Of a DNA stretch of 64,000 bases, positions 56,338-64,000 are shown piece after piece. The notes under the pieces were generated by a model that saw only the letters and a program-made list of their open reading frames with translations, did not search any database and had not been told where the DNA came from. How positions within the stretch are numbered: the first letter of the stretch is position 1; each line of letters begins with the position of its first letter. The translations under genes were made by a program, and so were the position numbers. The stretch covers positions 1,364,001 to 1,428,000 of the forward strand of contig NZ_JAPEOQ010000002.1 in assembly GCF_026341035.1 (NCBI RefSeq), read 5' to 3'. This stretch comes from Streptomyces sp. NBC_01016 (GTDB taxonomy: Bacteria > Actinomycetota > Actinomycetes > Streptomycetales > Streptomycetaceae).

Positions 56338-57317
56338 AACGTGCTCCAGTCCTGATCGGGATAGCGGTGCACGGGCGCCGACACATCGTCGAGCGCCTGG
56401 CAGATCTCGTCAGGAAGACTAAGGGCCTCCACTGACAATGCCTCCGTGAGCTGCTGCGCGTTGCGCGCGCCGACGATCGGCGCGGCCACTCCCGGCCGGT
56501 CCCTGACCCACGCGAGGGCCACCTGCAGCGGCGTCACGGCGAGCCCGTCCGCCGCCGTCGCGACCGCGGCCACGATGTGTCCTGCCGCCTCGTCGAGGTA
56601 CGGCTCGACGAACGGCGCCATGTGGTCCGAGCCGCCCCGCGAGTCGGTCGGGGTGCCGGAGCGGTACTTGCCGGTCAGCACCCCGCGGCCCAGCGGCGAC
56701 GAGGGCAGCAGGCCCATACCGAGGTCCAGCGCCGCCGGCAGCACCTCGCGCTCCACGCCCCGCTGCAGCAGCGAGTACTCCATCTGCGTACTGGCGAGAC
56801 GCGTGCGCGTGCCGGGCGCGGCGAGCTGCCACGTACCGGCCTTGGCCAGCTGCCAGCCGCAGAAGTTCGAGACGCCCGCGTAGCGCGCACGCCCGCTGCT
56901 GACCGCGATGTCGAGGGCCTGGAGCGTCTCGTCGAGCGGGGTCCCGGGGTCGTACGCGTGCACCTGCCACAGGTCGACGTACTCCGTGCCGAGCCGGGCG
57001 AGCGAGGCGTCGAGCGCGGAGAGCAGGTGCCCGCGCGAGCCGTCGAAGCGCCGGTCGGGATCGGGCACGCTGCCCGCCTTCGTGGAGATGACCAGATCGC
57101 GCCGCGGCACCAGGCCCTCGATGAGCCGGCCGAGCAGATACTCCGACTCCCCGTCCCCGTACACGTCGGCCGTGTCGACGAGCGTGCCGCCCGCTTCCCA
57201 GAAGGCCTTCATCAGGTCGGCGGCGTCGTGCTCGTCGGTGTCCCGGCCCCACAGGAGGGTGCCGAGTCCGATCCGGGACACACGCAGGCCGGTGCGGCCG
57301 AGATGCCTCTGCTCCAT
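56334..57317 (-). CDS. Aldo/keto reductase
   Basis: This 327-residue NADPH-dependent reductase has MEQRHLGRTGLRVSRIGLGT at the start. The catalytic tetrad residues lie in TLVDTADVYGDGESEYLLGR (Asp, Tyr), VISTKAGSV (Lys) and LWQVHAYDPGTPLDETLQAL (His), and the cofactor region is near the C-terminus (PIVGARNAQQLTEAL). TAACCT lies 8 bases before ATG 57317, a leaderless arrangement. It is the first gene of a two-gene unit with the RecD-like gene, coupled by a GTGA overlap, an unexpected pairing. It is divergent from an F420-type oxidoreductase. Confidence 0.92.
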   Translation of the reverse strand: MEQRHLGRTGLRVSRIGLGTLLWGRDTDEHDAADLMKAFWEAGGTLVDTADVYGDGESEYLLGRLIEGLVPRRDLVISTKAGSVPDPDRRFDGSRGHLLSALDASLARLGTEYVDLWQVHAYDPGTPLDETLQALDIAVSSGRARYAGVSNFCGWQLAKAGTWQLAAPGTRTRLASTQMEYSLLQRGVEREVLPAALDLGMGLLPSSPLGRGVLTGKYRSGTPTDSRGGSDHMAPFVEPYLDEAAGHIVAAVATAADGLAVTPLQVALAWVRDRPGVAAPIVGARNAQQLTEALSVEALSLPDEICQALDDVSAPVHRYPDQDWSTL

Positions 57318-57409
57318 GGGCGCTGAGGTTACTGGCCGAAGGTCAGGAACGGGGCCCCTGTGGATATCTGTCGCCGGGGTCGCCGGGTTAGGGTGCCGGG
57401 CGAGGCACC

Positions 57410-57423
57410 TTACCCATGGGTAA
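57410..57423. promoter_or_regulatory. Perfect 14-base palindrome in a divergent promoter
   Basis: TTACCCATGGGTAA is a perfect palindrome 39 bases before the LLM oxidoreductase start and 93 bases from the aldo/keto reductase start. It is a strong candidate operator, although no regulator gene is adjacent. Confidence 0.55.
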
Positions 57424-57461
57424 TTCACTGGAACCGGCAAGGCGTTAAGGGGATGTGGTCA

Positions 57462-58523
57462 ATGAAGCTCGGCATCAACCTCGGCTATTGGGGCGCGGGG
57501 ATGGACGCGGACAACCTGGCCGTCGCGAAGGAGGCCGACCAGCTCGGTTACTCGGTGTGCTGGGCCGCCGAGGCCTACGGTTCCGACGCCGCCACGGTCC
57601 TCGCGTACGTCGCCGCGCAGACGGAGCGGATCGACGTCGGCTCGGCCATCTTCCAGATCCCGGCCCGCCAGCCCACGATGACGGCGATGACGGCCGCGAC
57701 CCTCGACTCGCTGTCCGGGGGCCGCTTCCGGCTCGGCCTCGGTGTCTCCGGGCCGCAGGTCTCCGAGGGCTGGTACGGGGTCAAGTTCGACAAGCCACTG
57801 GCGCGCACCCGCGAGTACGTCGAGATCATCCGCAAGGCCATGAGCCGCGAGCGGGTCTCCCACGACGGTGCGCACTGGACGCTCCCGCTGCCGGACGGGC
57901 CCGGCAAGCCGCTGAAGCTGATCGTGCACCCCGAGCGCGAGCAGATTCCGCTCTACATCGCGGCGATCGGCCCGAAGAACCTGGAGCAGACCGGCGAGAT
58001 CGCCGACGGCGCCCTGCTGATCTTCCCGGCTGCCGAGCACCTGGAGGAGACCGCGCTCCAGCACATCCGGGCGGGCCGCGAGAAGGCCGGCAAGACCATG
58101 GAGGGCTTCGACGTCTGTCCGACGGTTCCGCTCGCGCTTGGTGGGTCCGACGAGGCTTCCGTGAGCACGCTCGCCGACATGTTCCGGCCGTACACCGCGC
58201 TCTACGTGGGCGGCATGGGAAGCCGTAAGCAGAACTTCTACAACCAGCTCGCGCAGCGCATGGGGTACGAGAAGGAGGCCGCCGAGATCCAGGACAAGTA
58301 CCTGGCCGGCGACAAGGAGGGCGCGGCCGCGGCGATCCCGCAGCAGCTCATCGACTCCACCACGCTGCTGGGATCCGTGGACCGGATCGCCGACCGGATG
58401 CGGGCCTACGCCGAGGCCGGTGTCACCACGCTGACCATCAACCCGGCCGGGCTCACGCTCGACGACCGCCTGGCCTCGTTGCGCGCGGGTATCGAGGCGA
58501 TGGAGCGCGCCGGGCTGGCGTAA
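57462..58523 (+). CDS. LLM-class F420-dependent oxidoreductase
   Basis: This 353-residue TIM-barrel protein of the bacterial luciferase family shows MKLGINLGYWGAGMDADNLA, YSVCWAAEAYGSDAATVLAY, VGSAIFQIPARQPTMTAMTA, LDSLSGGRFRLGLGVSGPQV and IYIAAIGPKNLEQTGEIADG-type segments (here LYIAAIGPKN). Streptomyces members generally use coenzyme F420. The substrate is unknown. ATG 57462 follows AAGGGGA. A terminator hairpin follows at 58546. A TTACCCATGGGTAA palindrome marks its promoter region. Confidence 0.92.
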   Translation: MKLGINLGYWGAGMDADNLAVAKEADQLGYSVCWAAEAYGSDAATVLAYVAAQTERIDVGSAIFQIPARQPTMTAMTAATLDSLSGGRFRLGLGVSGPQVSEGWYGVKFDKPLARTREYVEIIRKAMSRERVSHDGAHWTLPLPDGPGKPLKLIVHPEREQIPLYIAAIGPKNLEQTGEIADGALLIFPAAEHLEETALQHIRAGREKAGKTMEGFDVCPTVPLALGGSDEASVSTLADMFRPYTALYVGGMGSRKQNFYNQLAQRMGYEKEAAEIQDKYLAGDKEGAAAAIPQQLIDSTTLLGSVDRIADRMRAYAEAGVTTLTINPAGLTLDDRLASLRAGIEAMERAGLA

Positions 58524-58545
58524 GGATCCAGGAACGTTCTTCTGC

Positions 58546-58585
58546 GGCCGTGGTGGGGGCTCGGGGGGTCTTCCCCGCCACGGCC
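58546..58585 (+). terminator. Terminator after the LLM oxidoreductase
   Basis: GGCCGTGG pairs with CCACGGCC at the base and an inner GGGG/CCCC extends the stem, starting 22 bases after the stop. The rest of the 230-base gap to 58754 shows no gene; it contains a TTGACT near 58700 that may belong to the next promoter. Confidence 0.7.
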
Positions 58586-58753
58586 GACGCCTTGCACAAC
58601 GCGCCACGAGGGGCCTGGTTACGGCTCGTCCCGCGCCCCGTGTCCTCCGTTCGGACGAGTTGACCCGCATATCTGTTGCCCTGCCTCATGTCCCGCATTT
58701 GACTCGGACTTTGCAGTACTGCGGAGTCGGGTGCGGCGAGGTGGAGGTTGCGG

Positions 58754-59542
58754 ATGCTGTCGGCCAAGAGTCTGTTCCAGGAGATCATCGACAACGACGA
58801 GTCGTTCCGGCTGTTCTGCTCCATCGCGGCGAGCGGTGAGTCCCAGGGCGGCTGGGAGAACGGGCGGATCGCCGCGCTGGTCCCCGAGAGTGAGCGCGGC
58901 CTCGCCCCCAAGATCGCGCGGCACGGTGCGGACGAGGACAAGCACGGGCGGATTTTCAACGCCCTCATGAAGAAGCGCGGTCTGGAGCCGGCGCCCGTCC
59001 CCGCCGAGGCCGACTACACGATGCTTCTGGAGAAGCACGGGATCGGGCTCGCGCACGACCAGCTGCGGCGCGACGAGCGGCTCTCCGTGCAGGAGATCGT
59101 CACGTACCTGGCGCACAGCCGCGTCACCGAGCAGCGGGCCTCCGAGCAGATGGTGATGCTCCGCAAGCACTTCGCCGACGACCCCGACCTCGGCCGCGCC
59201 GTCAAGATGATCTCCAACGACGAGGACAACCATCTCGCGTACTGCCACGAGGAGTTGCTGCGTTTCGCGTACGCGGGTCACGGCCGTACCATCCAGCGCA
59301 TCCTGCGCGAGTGCGCCATGGCGGAGATCGCCGTCTACCGGGACGTCAGCCTCGCCGTCATGGACCACATGGGCCGCGTCCTGGGCTGGTCGAAGCCGAA
59401 GGCCGCTGCGCTTGCTGCGGGGATCCACGGCGTGTACGCGTACGAGCGCCTGGGCGGCTGGCGGCGGATGGTGTCGTTGGGGATGCCGGAGCGGCGGGAT
59501 GCGTTGGGCGGTCCCGCGGCCACGTCGGTCGAGTTCGCCTGA
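58754..59542 (+). CDS. Ferritin-like di-iron-fold protein
   Basis: This 262-residue helical protein carries paired carboxylate/histidine motifs of the ferritin-like superfamily: HGADEDKHGRIFNALMKKRG, VTEQRASEQMVMLRKHF, and ISNDEDNHLAYCHEELLRFA (ExxH-type ligands). It may bind a di-iron centre and act as an oxidase or hydroxylase rather than as an iron store, being longer than true ferritins. ATG 58754 has GGAGG six bases upstream. It converges with corA. Confidence 0.83.
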   Translation: MLSAKSLFQEIIDNDESFRLFCSIAASGESQGGWENGRIAALVPESERGLAPKIARHGADEDKHGRIFNALMKKRGLEPAPVPAEADYTMLLEKHGIGLAHDQLRRDERLSVQEIVTYLAHSRVTEQRASEQMVMLRKHFADDPDLGRAVKMISNDEDNHLAYCHEELLRFAYAGHGRTIQRILRECAMAEIAVYRDVSLAVMDHMGRVLGWSKPKAAALAAGIHGVYAYERLGGWRRMVSLGMPERRDALGGPAATSVEFA

Positions 59543-59554
59543 GCCCGAGCCGCT

Positions 59555-60556
59555 TCAGAGCCACCCGCGGCGCTTGAACATGCGGAACAGCAGGAGTTCC
59601 AGGCCGGCCATCAGCGCGATCACCGCGGGGTACGCCCACACCCAGTGCAGTTCCGGCATGTGGTCGAAGTTCATGCCGTAGACGCCCGCGATCATCGTGG
59701 GCACCGCGGCCATCGCCGCCCACGCGGAGATCTTCCGCATGTCGTCGTTCTGCCGCACGCTCATCTGCGCCAGGTGCGCGGACAGGATGTCCGACACGAG
59801 GCGGTCCAGGCCGTCCACGGACTCGTTGACCCGCGTCAGGTGGTCGTTCACGTCGCGGAAGAACGGCCGCGCCTCCTCGTGCACGAACGGCACGGCGGCG
59901 AGGCCCCACGGTCCGACCCCGGCGAGCCGGTCCAGCGGCATCGTCAACGGCCCGGTCGCGCGCCGGAATTCGAGGATCTGGCGCTTGAAGGTGTAGATCC
60001 GCTCGGCGGTGTCACGGGTGCCGCCGCCCTGCGGGGAGAAGACCTCCGTCTCCAGCTCCTCCAGGTCGGTCTGCAGCTCGGCCGCGACCTCCAGGTAGTG
60101 GTCCACCGTGGCGTCCGCGACCGAGTACAGGACCGCCGTCGGCCCCTGCTTGAGGAACTCCGGCTCGGCCTCAAGACGCTGTCGTACGGCCTTCAGGGGC
60201 GCGCCCTCGCCGTGCCGCACGGTCACCACGAACGAGTCGCCCAGGAACAGCATCAGCTCGCCCGAGGACACCTTGTCGCTCTTCGGCTCGTACACGACCG
60301 GCTTGAGGACCACGAACAGGGAGTCGTCGTAGATCTCCAGCTTGGGCCGCTGGTGCGCCTTCAGGGCGTCCTCCACGGCCAGCGGGTGGAGGCCGAACTC
60401 CTGGCTGACCCGGTCGAACTCGTCCTCGGTCGCCTCGTGCAGCCCGATCCACACGAATGCGTCGCCCGTCGAGCGCGCCTCGTCGAGGGCGTCGGAGAAG
60501 TCGGCGGGCCGCTCCGTGCGACGCCCGTCCCGGTAGATGGCGCAGTCGACGATCAC
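59555..60556 (-). CDS. corA: CorA-family magnesium/cobalt transporter
   Basis: This protein of about 333 residues has a long cytoplasmic funnel domain (FVWIGLHEATEDEFDRVSQE, HPLAVEDALKAHQRPKLEIY, ELMLFLGDSFVVTVRHGEGA, RIYTFKRQILEFRRATGPLT). Two C-terminal membrane helices flank the obligatory GMN motif (GVYGMNFDHMPELHWVWAYP), and a basic end FRMFKRRGWL follows. It forms a pentameric Mg2+ channel. The start is GTG 60556 with GGGAAG upstream; 12 further codons upstream are possible. It is divergent from the phosphatase gene. Confidence 0.93.
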   Translation of the reverse strand: MIVDCAIYRDGRRTERPADFSDALDEARSTGDAFVWIGLHEATEDEFDRVSQEFGLHPLAVEDALKAHQRPKLEIYDDSLFVVLKPVVYEPKSDKVSSGELMLFLGDSFVVTVRHGEGAPLKAVRQRLEAEPEFLKQGPTAVLYSVADATVDHYLEVAAELQTDLEELETEVFSPQGGGTRDTAERIYTFKRQILEFRRATGPLTMPLDRLAGVGPWGLAAVPFVHEEARPFFRDVNDHLTRVNESVDGLDRLVSDILSAHLAQMSVRQNDDMRKISAWAAMAAVPTMIAGVYGMNFDHMPELHWVWAYPAVIALMAGLELLLFRMFKRRGWL

Positions 60557-60618
60557 GAAGTGAATTCTTCCCAGTACCCGGCACTGCCGCACGTCGTCGT
60601 ATGCCTAGGGTGGGGCAC

Positions 60619-61305
60619 ATGCCCACGCTGATCCTTGTCCGGCACGGACGTTCCACCGCCAATACCGCGGGAGTGCTCGCCGGGTGGACGCCCGGTGTGG
60701 CGCTCGACGAGCGCGGCGCCGCGCAGGCCGCGCGGCTGCCCGAGCGGCTTGCGGACCTGCCCCTCGCCGAGATCGTCGCCAGCCCGCTGCAGCGCTGCCG
60801 GGAGACCGTCGCGCCGCTGCTCGCCGCGCGGCCGGAACTGACCCTGCGCACCGAGGACCGCATCGGCGAGTGCGACTACGGGGACTGGTCCGGCCGCAAG
60901 CTCGCCGAGCTGTCCGACGAGCCGCTGATGCAGGTCGTGCAGCAGCACCCGACGGCCGCCGCGTTCCCCGGCGGGGAGTCGATGCGGCAGATGCAGCACC
61001 GGGCCGCCGAGGCGGTACGTGAGTGGAACGCGCGCGTGGAGCGCGAGCACGGCGAGGACGCCGCCTATGTGATGTGTTCGCACGGCGACATCATCAAGTC
61101 CCTTGTCGCGGACGCCATCGGGCTGCATCTGGACCTCTTTCAGCGCATCTCCGTAGAGCCGTGTTCCATCACGGCGATCCGTTACACACGGCTGCGCCCC
61201 TTTCTCGTACGCCTCGGAGACACCGGGGACTTCGCGTCCCTGGCACCGCGCGAGGAGCCGGGGGAGCCGGACGCACCGGTCGGGGGCGGCGCGGGCGCAC
61301 CGTGA
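60619..61305 (+). CDS. Histidine-phosphatase-superfamily protein (phosphoglycerate-mutase-like)
   Basis: This 228-residue enzyme has the catalytic RHG motif in TLILVRHGRSTANTAGVLAG. It also has SPLQRCRETVAPLL, IGECDYGDWSGRKLAELSDE, FPGGESMRQMQHRAAEAVRE and the second catalytic His in YVMCSHGDIIKSLVADAIGL. It belongs to the MSMEG_4193-type group, annotated as phosphatase or phosphomutase, substrate unknown. TAGGGT lies 7 bases before ATG 60619, a leaderless pattern. It precedes DUF3090, the SCO1664-family gene and mshC on the same strand, an order I recall as widely conserved in actinobacteria. Confidence 0.9.
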   Translation: MPTLILVRHGRSTANTAGVLAGWTPGVALDERGAAQAARLPERLADLPLAEIVASPLQRCRETVAPLLAARPELTLRTEDRIGECDYGDWSGRKLAELSDEPLMQVVQQHPTAAAFPGGESMRQMQHRAAEAVREWNARVEREHGEDAAYVMCSHGDIIKSLVADAIGLHLDLFQRISVEPCSITAIRYTRLRPFLVRLGDTGDFASLAPREEPGEPDAPVGGGAGAP

Positions 61306-61404
61306 TCGTCGGCCGCAGTAGGGTGAAGCAGCCGTCAGCACGGTCAACCCGGTCGGCCCTGACCGGTTCCAGCCAGTCGATTTCGATCCCATGGAGATCA
61401 GGAC

Positions 61405-61995
61405 GTGTCCCGTCAGGTGTTCCTCTACGACCCTCCGGAGCGGTTTGTGGCCGGTACGGTCGGGCTCCCCGGGCGCCGCACCTTCTTTCTGCAGGCCACG
61501 GCAGGACCCCGGGTCACCAGCGTGGCCCTGGAGAAGACCCAGGTGGCCGCGCTCGCCGAGCGCATGGACGAACTGCTCGACGAGGTCGTGCGGCGTACCG
61601 GGGGCAATGCCCCGGTGCCCGCCGTGGCCCCCAGCGAGATCTCCGACACCGCGCCGCTGGAGGCGCCCGTGGAGGAGGAGTTCCGCGTCGGCACGATGGC
61701 GCTCGCGTGGGACGGCGACGAACAGCGCATGATCGTCGAGGCGCAGGCACTCGTCGAGCTGGACGCCGAGTCCGAGGAGGACCTGGCGGAGGCCGAGGAG
61801 CAGCTTCTCCAGGACGAGGAGAACGGCCCGCCGATGCTCCGCGTCCGCCTCACAGGGAACCAGGCCCGCGCCTTCGCCAAGCGGGCCCTGGACGTCGTGA
61901 ACGCGGGCCGCCCGCCGTGCCCGCTGTGCAGCCTGCCGCTCGACCCGGAGGGACACGTATGTCCGCGCCAGAACGGATACCGGCGGGACGCGTGA
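61405..61995 (+). CDS. DUF3090 family protein
   Basis: This 196-residue protein starts MSRQVFLYDPPERFVAGTVG and contains RRTFFLQATAGPRVTSVALE, FRVGTMALAWDGDEQRMIVE, an acidic helix (ESEEDLAEAEEQLLQDEENG), RLTGNQARAFAKRALDVVNA and a C-terminal CPLCSLPLDPEGHVCPRQNG, a probable zinc knuckle. This is the DUF3090 family, of unknown function. GTG 61405 follows GGAGATCAGGAC. It overlaps the SCO1664-family gene by 37 bases, indicating tight co-expression and probably a joint function. Confidence 0.92.
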   Translation: MSRQVFLYDPPERFVAGTVGLPGRRTFFLQATAGPRVTSVALEKTQVAALAERMDELLDEVVRRTGGNAPVPAVAPSEISDTAPLEAPVEEEFRVGTMALAWDGDEQRMIVEAQALVELDAESEEDLAEAEEQLLQDEENGPPMLRVRLTGNQARAFAKRALDVVNAGRPPCPLCSLPLDPEGHVCPRQNGYRRDA

Positions 61996-62789
61996 GCGAC
62001 CGGGACCTGCTCACCTTCGGTGAGCTGAACGTCGAGGGACAGATCCGCGAGGCGTCGAACGCGGTGCTGGTGTGCACGGTCACCCACGAGGGCCGCGAGG
62101 CCACCTGCGTCTACAAGCCGGTACGCGGCGAGCGCCCGCTGTGGGACTTCCCCGACGGGAACCTGGCGCGGCGCGAGGTCGCCGCGTACGAGGTCTCCGA
62201 GGCGCTCGGCTGGGGCCTCGTGCCGCCGACGGTGCTGCGCGACGGGCCGTACGGCGAGGGCATGGTCCAGCTGTGGATCGACACCCCGGAAGAGGTGGAC
62301 GAGGGCGACGGGCTGCTCGCCCTCGTCGACGGTGAGGAGCCGGGGGAGGGCTGGAAGGCCATCGGGTTCGCCGAGGTCGGAGAGGGCCGCACGGCGCTGC
62401 TGGTGCACGCCGACGACACCCGTCTGCGCCGGCTCTCCGTGCTCGACGCCGTGATCAACAACGGTGACCGCAAGGGCGGGCATCTGCTCGTCGACGCCGA
62501 GGGGCACCTGTTCGGCATCGATCACGGTGTGACGTTCAACGCCGAGGACAAGCTGCGCACGCTGCTGTGGGGCTGGGCGGGGGAGCCGCTGACCGAGGAG
62601 GCGACCGGGGCCCTGGAGGCGCTGCGGGCGTCCCTGGGGGCGGGCGAGCGGCTCGCTGAGCGGCTCGGTGATCTGATCACGCCGGCCGAACTGGAAGCCG
62701 TACGGGAGCGGGTCGCGGACCTCCTCAAGACCGGTCGGCACCGGGAGCCGGGCGGGGACTGGCCCGCGATTCCCTGGCCGCCCGTCTGA
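61959..62789 (+). CDS. SCO1664-family protein (PI3/PI4-kinase-like fold)
   Basis: This 276-residue protein has a kinase-like arrangement: EATCVYKPVRGERPLWDFPD with a candidate ATP lysine, REVAAYEVSEALGWGLVPPT, a hinge-like MVQLWIDTPEEV, the catalytic-loop-like VLDAVINNGDRKGGHLLVDA (Asp/Asn), and LFGIDHGVTFNAEDKL as the DxG-like metal site. The fold resembles phosphatidylinositol and HipA-type kinases, but the substrate is unknown. ATG 61959 has GGAGG six bases upstream, within the DUF3090 coding region. It lies immediately before mshC. Confidence 0.88.
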   Translation: MSAPERIPAGRVSDRDLLTFGELNVEGQIREASNAVLVCTVTHEGREATCVYKPVRGERPLWDFPDGNLARREVAAYEVSEALGWGLVPPTVLRDGPYGEGMVQLWIDTPEEVDEGDGLLALVDGEEPGEGWKAIGFAEVGEGRTALLVHADDTRLRRLSVLDAVINNGDRKGGHLLVDAEGHLFGIDHGVTFNAEDKLRTLLWGWAGEPLTEEATGALEALRASLGAGERLAERLGDLITPAELEAVRERVADLLKTGRHREPGGDWPAIPWPPV

Positions 62790-62896
62790 AAATCGCCGCT
62801 CCTAGCGCGCCCGGCATGATCACGCAAGAGGGCGAGTTCGGCCATTACGCCTGGTCCGGTTCGTATGTGGAAGCAGCGTCCGGTTACGCTCGATGC

Positions 62897-64000
62897 ATGC
62901 ATGCCTGGCCCGCTTCTGAGGTCCCCGCCCTGCCCGGCAAGGGCCGCGACCTCCGGATCCACGACACCGCGACCGGTGGGCTCGTCACCCTTGACCCCGG
63001 TCCCGTCGCCCGTATCTACGTCTGCGGCATCACGCCGTACGACGCGACCCACATGGGTCACGCGGCGACCTACAACGCGTTCGACCTCGTGCAGCGCGTG
63101 TGGCTCGACACCAAGCGGCAGGTTCACTACGTCCAGAACGTGACGGACGTCGACGATCCTCTGCTGGAGCGGGCCGTGCGTGACGGCATCGAGTGGGACG
63201 GCCTCGCCGAGCGCGAGACCGCCCTCTTCCGTGAGGACATGACCGCCCTGCGGATGCTGCCGCCGCAGCACTACATAGGCGCCGTCGAGGCGATACCCGG
63301 CATCGTGCCGCTCGTCGAACGACTGCGTGACTCCGGTGCCGCCTACGAGCTCGAGGGCGACACCTACTTCTCCGTGGACGCCGACCCGCACTTCGGGTCC
63401 GTCTCGAACCTCGACGCCGCAGCGATGCGGCTGCTCTCCGCCGAGCGCGGGGGCGACCCGGACCGTCCGGGCAAGAAGAACCCGCTCGACCCGATGCTGT
63501 GGATGGCCGCCCGCGAGGGCGAGCCCAGCTGGGACGGCGGCTCGCTCGGCCAGGGGCGCCCCGGCTGGCACATCGAGTGTGTCGCCATCGCCCTCGACCA
63601 CCTCGGCATGGGCTTCGACGTCCAGGGCGGCGGCTCCGACCTGGCCTTCCCGCACCACGAGATGGGTGCCTCGCACGCCCAGGCGCTCACCGGCGAGTTC
63701 CCGATGGCCAAGGCGTACGTGCACGCCGGCATGGTCGCGCTCGACGGCGAGAAGATGTCCAAGTCCAAGGGCAACCTGGTGTTCGTCTCCGCGCTGCGCC
63801 GCGAGGGTGTCGACCCCGCCGCCATCCGGCTCGCGCTCCTCGACCACCACTACCGCTCCGACTGGGAGTGGACGGACCAGGTGCTCGCCGACGCGGTGGC
63901 CCGTCTCGACCGCTGGCGCGCCGCCGTCTCCCGCCCCGACGGCCCGTCCGCCGAGGCGCTCGTCGAGGAGATCCGCGAGGCGCTCGCCGACGACCTGGAC
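62897..64000 (+). CDS. mshC: Mycothiol ligase MshC (partial, C-terminus outside window)
   Basis: The reading frame opens at ATG 62897 (MHAWPASEVPALPGKGRDLR) and stays open to the window end, 368 codons. It is the cysteine:1D-myo-inositol 2-amino-2-deoxy-alpha-D-glucopyranoside ligase, a cysteinyl-tRNA-synthetase relative that joins Cys to GlcN-Ins in mycothiol synthesis. Visible are IYVCGITPYDATHMGHAATY (zinc Cys and HIGH-like HMGH at 52-55), WHIECVAIALDHLGMGFDVQ with GGGSDLAFPHHEMGASHAQA, and KMSKS at 286-290. TACGCT lies six bases before the ATG and no ribosome site is present (leaderless). The 107-base gap before it shows no other gene. Confidence 0.95.
   Translation, partial: MHAWPASEVPALPGKGRDLRIHDTATGGLVTLDPGPVARIYVCGITPYDATHMGHAATYNAFDLVQRVWLDTKRQVHYVQNVTDVDDPLLERAVRDGIEWDGLAERETALFREDMTALRMLPPQHYIGAVEAIPGIVPLVERLRDSGAAYELEGDTYFSVDADPHFGSVSNLDAAAMRLLSAERGGDPDRPGKKNPLDPMLWMAAREGEPSWDGGSLGQGRPGWHIECVAIALDHLGMGFDVQGGGSDLAFPHHEMGASHAQALTGEFPMAKAYVHAGMVALDGEKMSKSKGNLVFVSALRREGVDPAAIRLALLDHHYRSDWEWTDQVLADAVARLDRWRAAVSRPDGPSAEALVEEIREALADDLD

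Overview
This 64 kb window is chromosomal DNA from a Streptomyces species or a very close relative. The evidence is the very high GC content with strong third-position GC bias, GTG and TTG starts, many TAnnnT boxes placed 6-8 bases before a start codon (leaderless transcription), a short/long chaplin pair of the aerial-hyphae type, a mycothiol ligase (mshC), OpcA, an F420-type oxidoreductase, SoxR, and SCO1664-family, DUF3090 and DUF5703 proteins. From memory, the right-hand genes (mshC, the SCO1664-family gene, chaplins C and H, gluconate genes, soxR) follow the order of the S. coelicolor SCO1663-SCO1697 region in reverse. I see no insertion sequence, integrase, prophage, CRISPR array or rRNA. 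The first gene (ArsR type) and the last (mshC) run off the ends.

Layout. 1-2.7 kb: ArsR regulator, then a TetR regulator divergent from an acyl-CoA dehydrogenase. 2.7-8.1 kb: M20 amidohydrolase plus MHS transporter, a divergent FadR-type regulator and a PLP decarboxylase, linked by three copies of one operator-like sequence. 8.1-9.9 kb: TetR and MaoC hydratase sharing an operator, then soxR. 9.9-16 kb: NCS2 permease and arylsulfotransferase-like gene with a divergent XRE-cupin regulator, then three poorly known genes. 16-23.2 kb: secreted penicillin-acylase-like enzyme, alpha/beta hydrolase, second MHS transporter, Tat-exported NamZ/DUF1343 protein. 23.4-26.9 kb: fadD, TetR, APH-like phosphotransferase with a shared operator. 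27-33.5 kb: His-rich protein, quinone oxidoreductase, DUF202 pair, Nudix, DMT transporter, unknown gene, APC permease. 33.7-35 kb: YedY/YedZ-like molybdoenzyme and cytochrome b pair.

35-48 kb is a carbohydrate block. gntK-gntP and divergent gntR share an inverted operator. After YchJ and AraC genes come tkt-tal-zwf-opcA-pgi-gnd, a complete oxidative plus non-oxidative pentose phosphate operon with 4-8 base overlaps and a textbook terminator. Gluconate taken up by GntP and phosphorylated by GntK feeds directly into Gnd, so the two units form one metabolic module.

48-64 kb: Ser/Thr kinase, tRNA-Leu(GAG), M20 peptidase, chaplins H and C, DUF5703, an acidic unknown protein, a RecD-like protein whose ATPase motifs are all degenerate coupled to an aldo/keto reductase, an LLM/F420 oxidoreductase, ferritin-like protein, CorA, and finally phosphatase, DUF3090, SCO1664-family kinase-like protein and mshC.

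No intergenic stretch exceeds about 250 bases. The two most promising leads for undescribed biology are the three-site FadR regulon (5.5-6.7 kb) and the phosphatase/DUF3090/kinase-fold genes leading into mshC (60.6-64 kb). The ATPase-dead RecD-like gene is a third. Lipid-type genes recur in three separate TetR-controlled units, each with a visible candidate operator.
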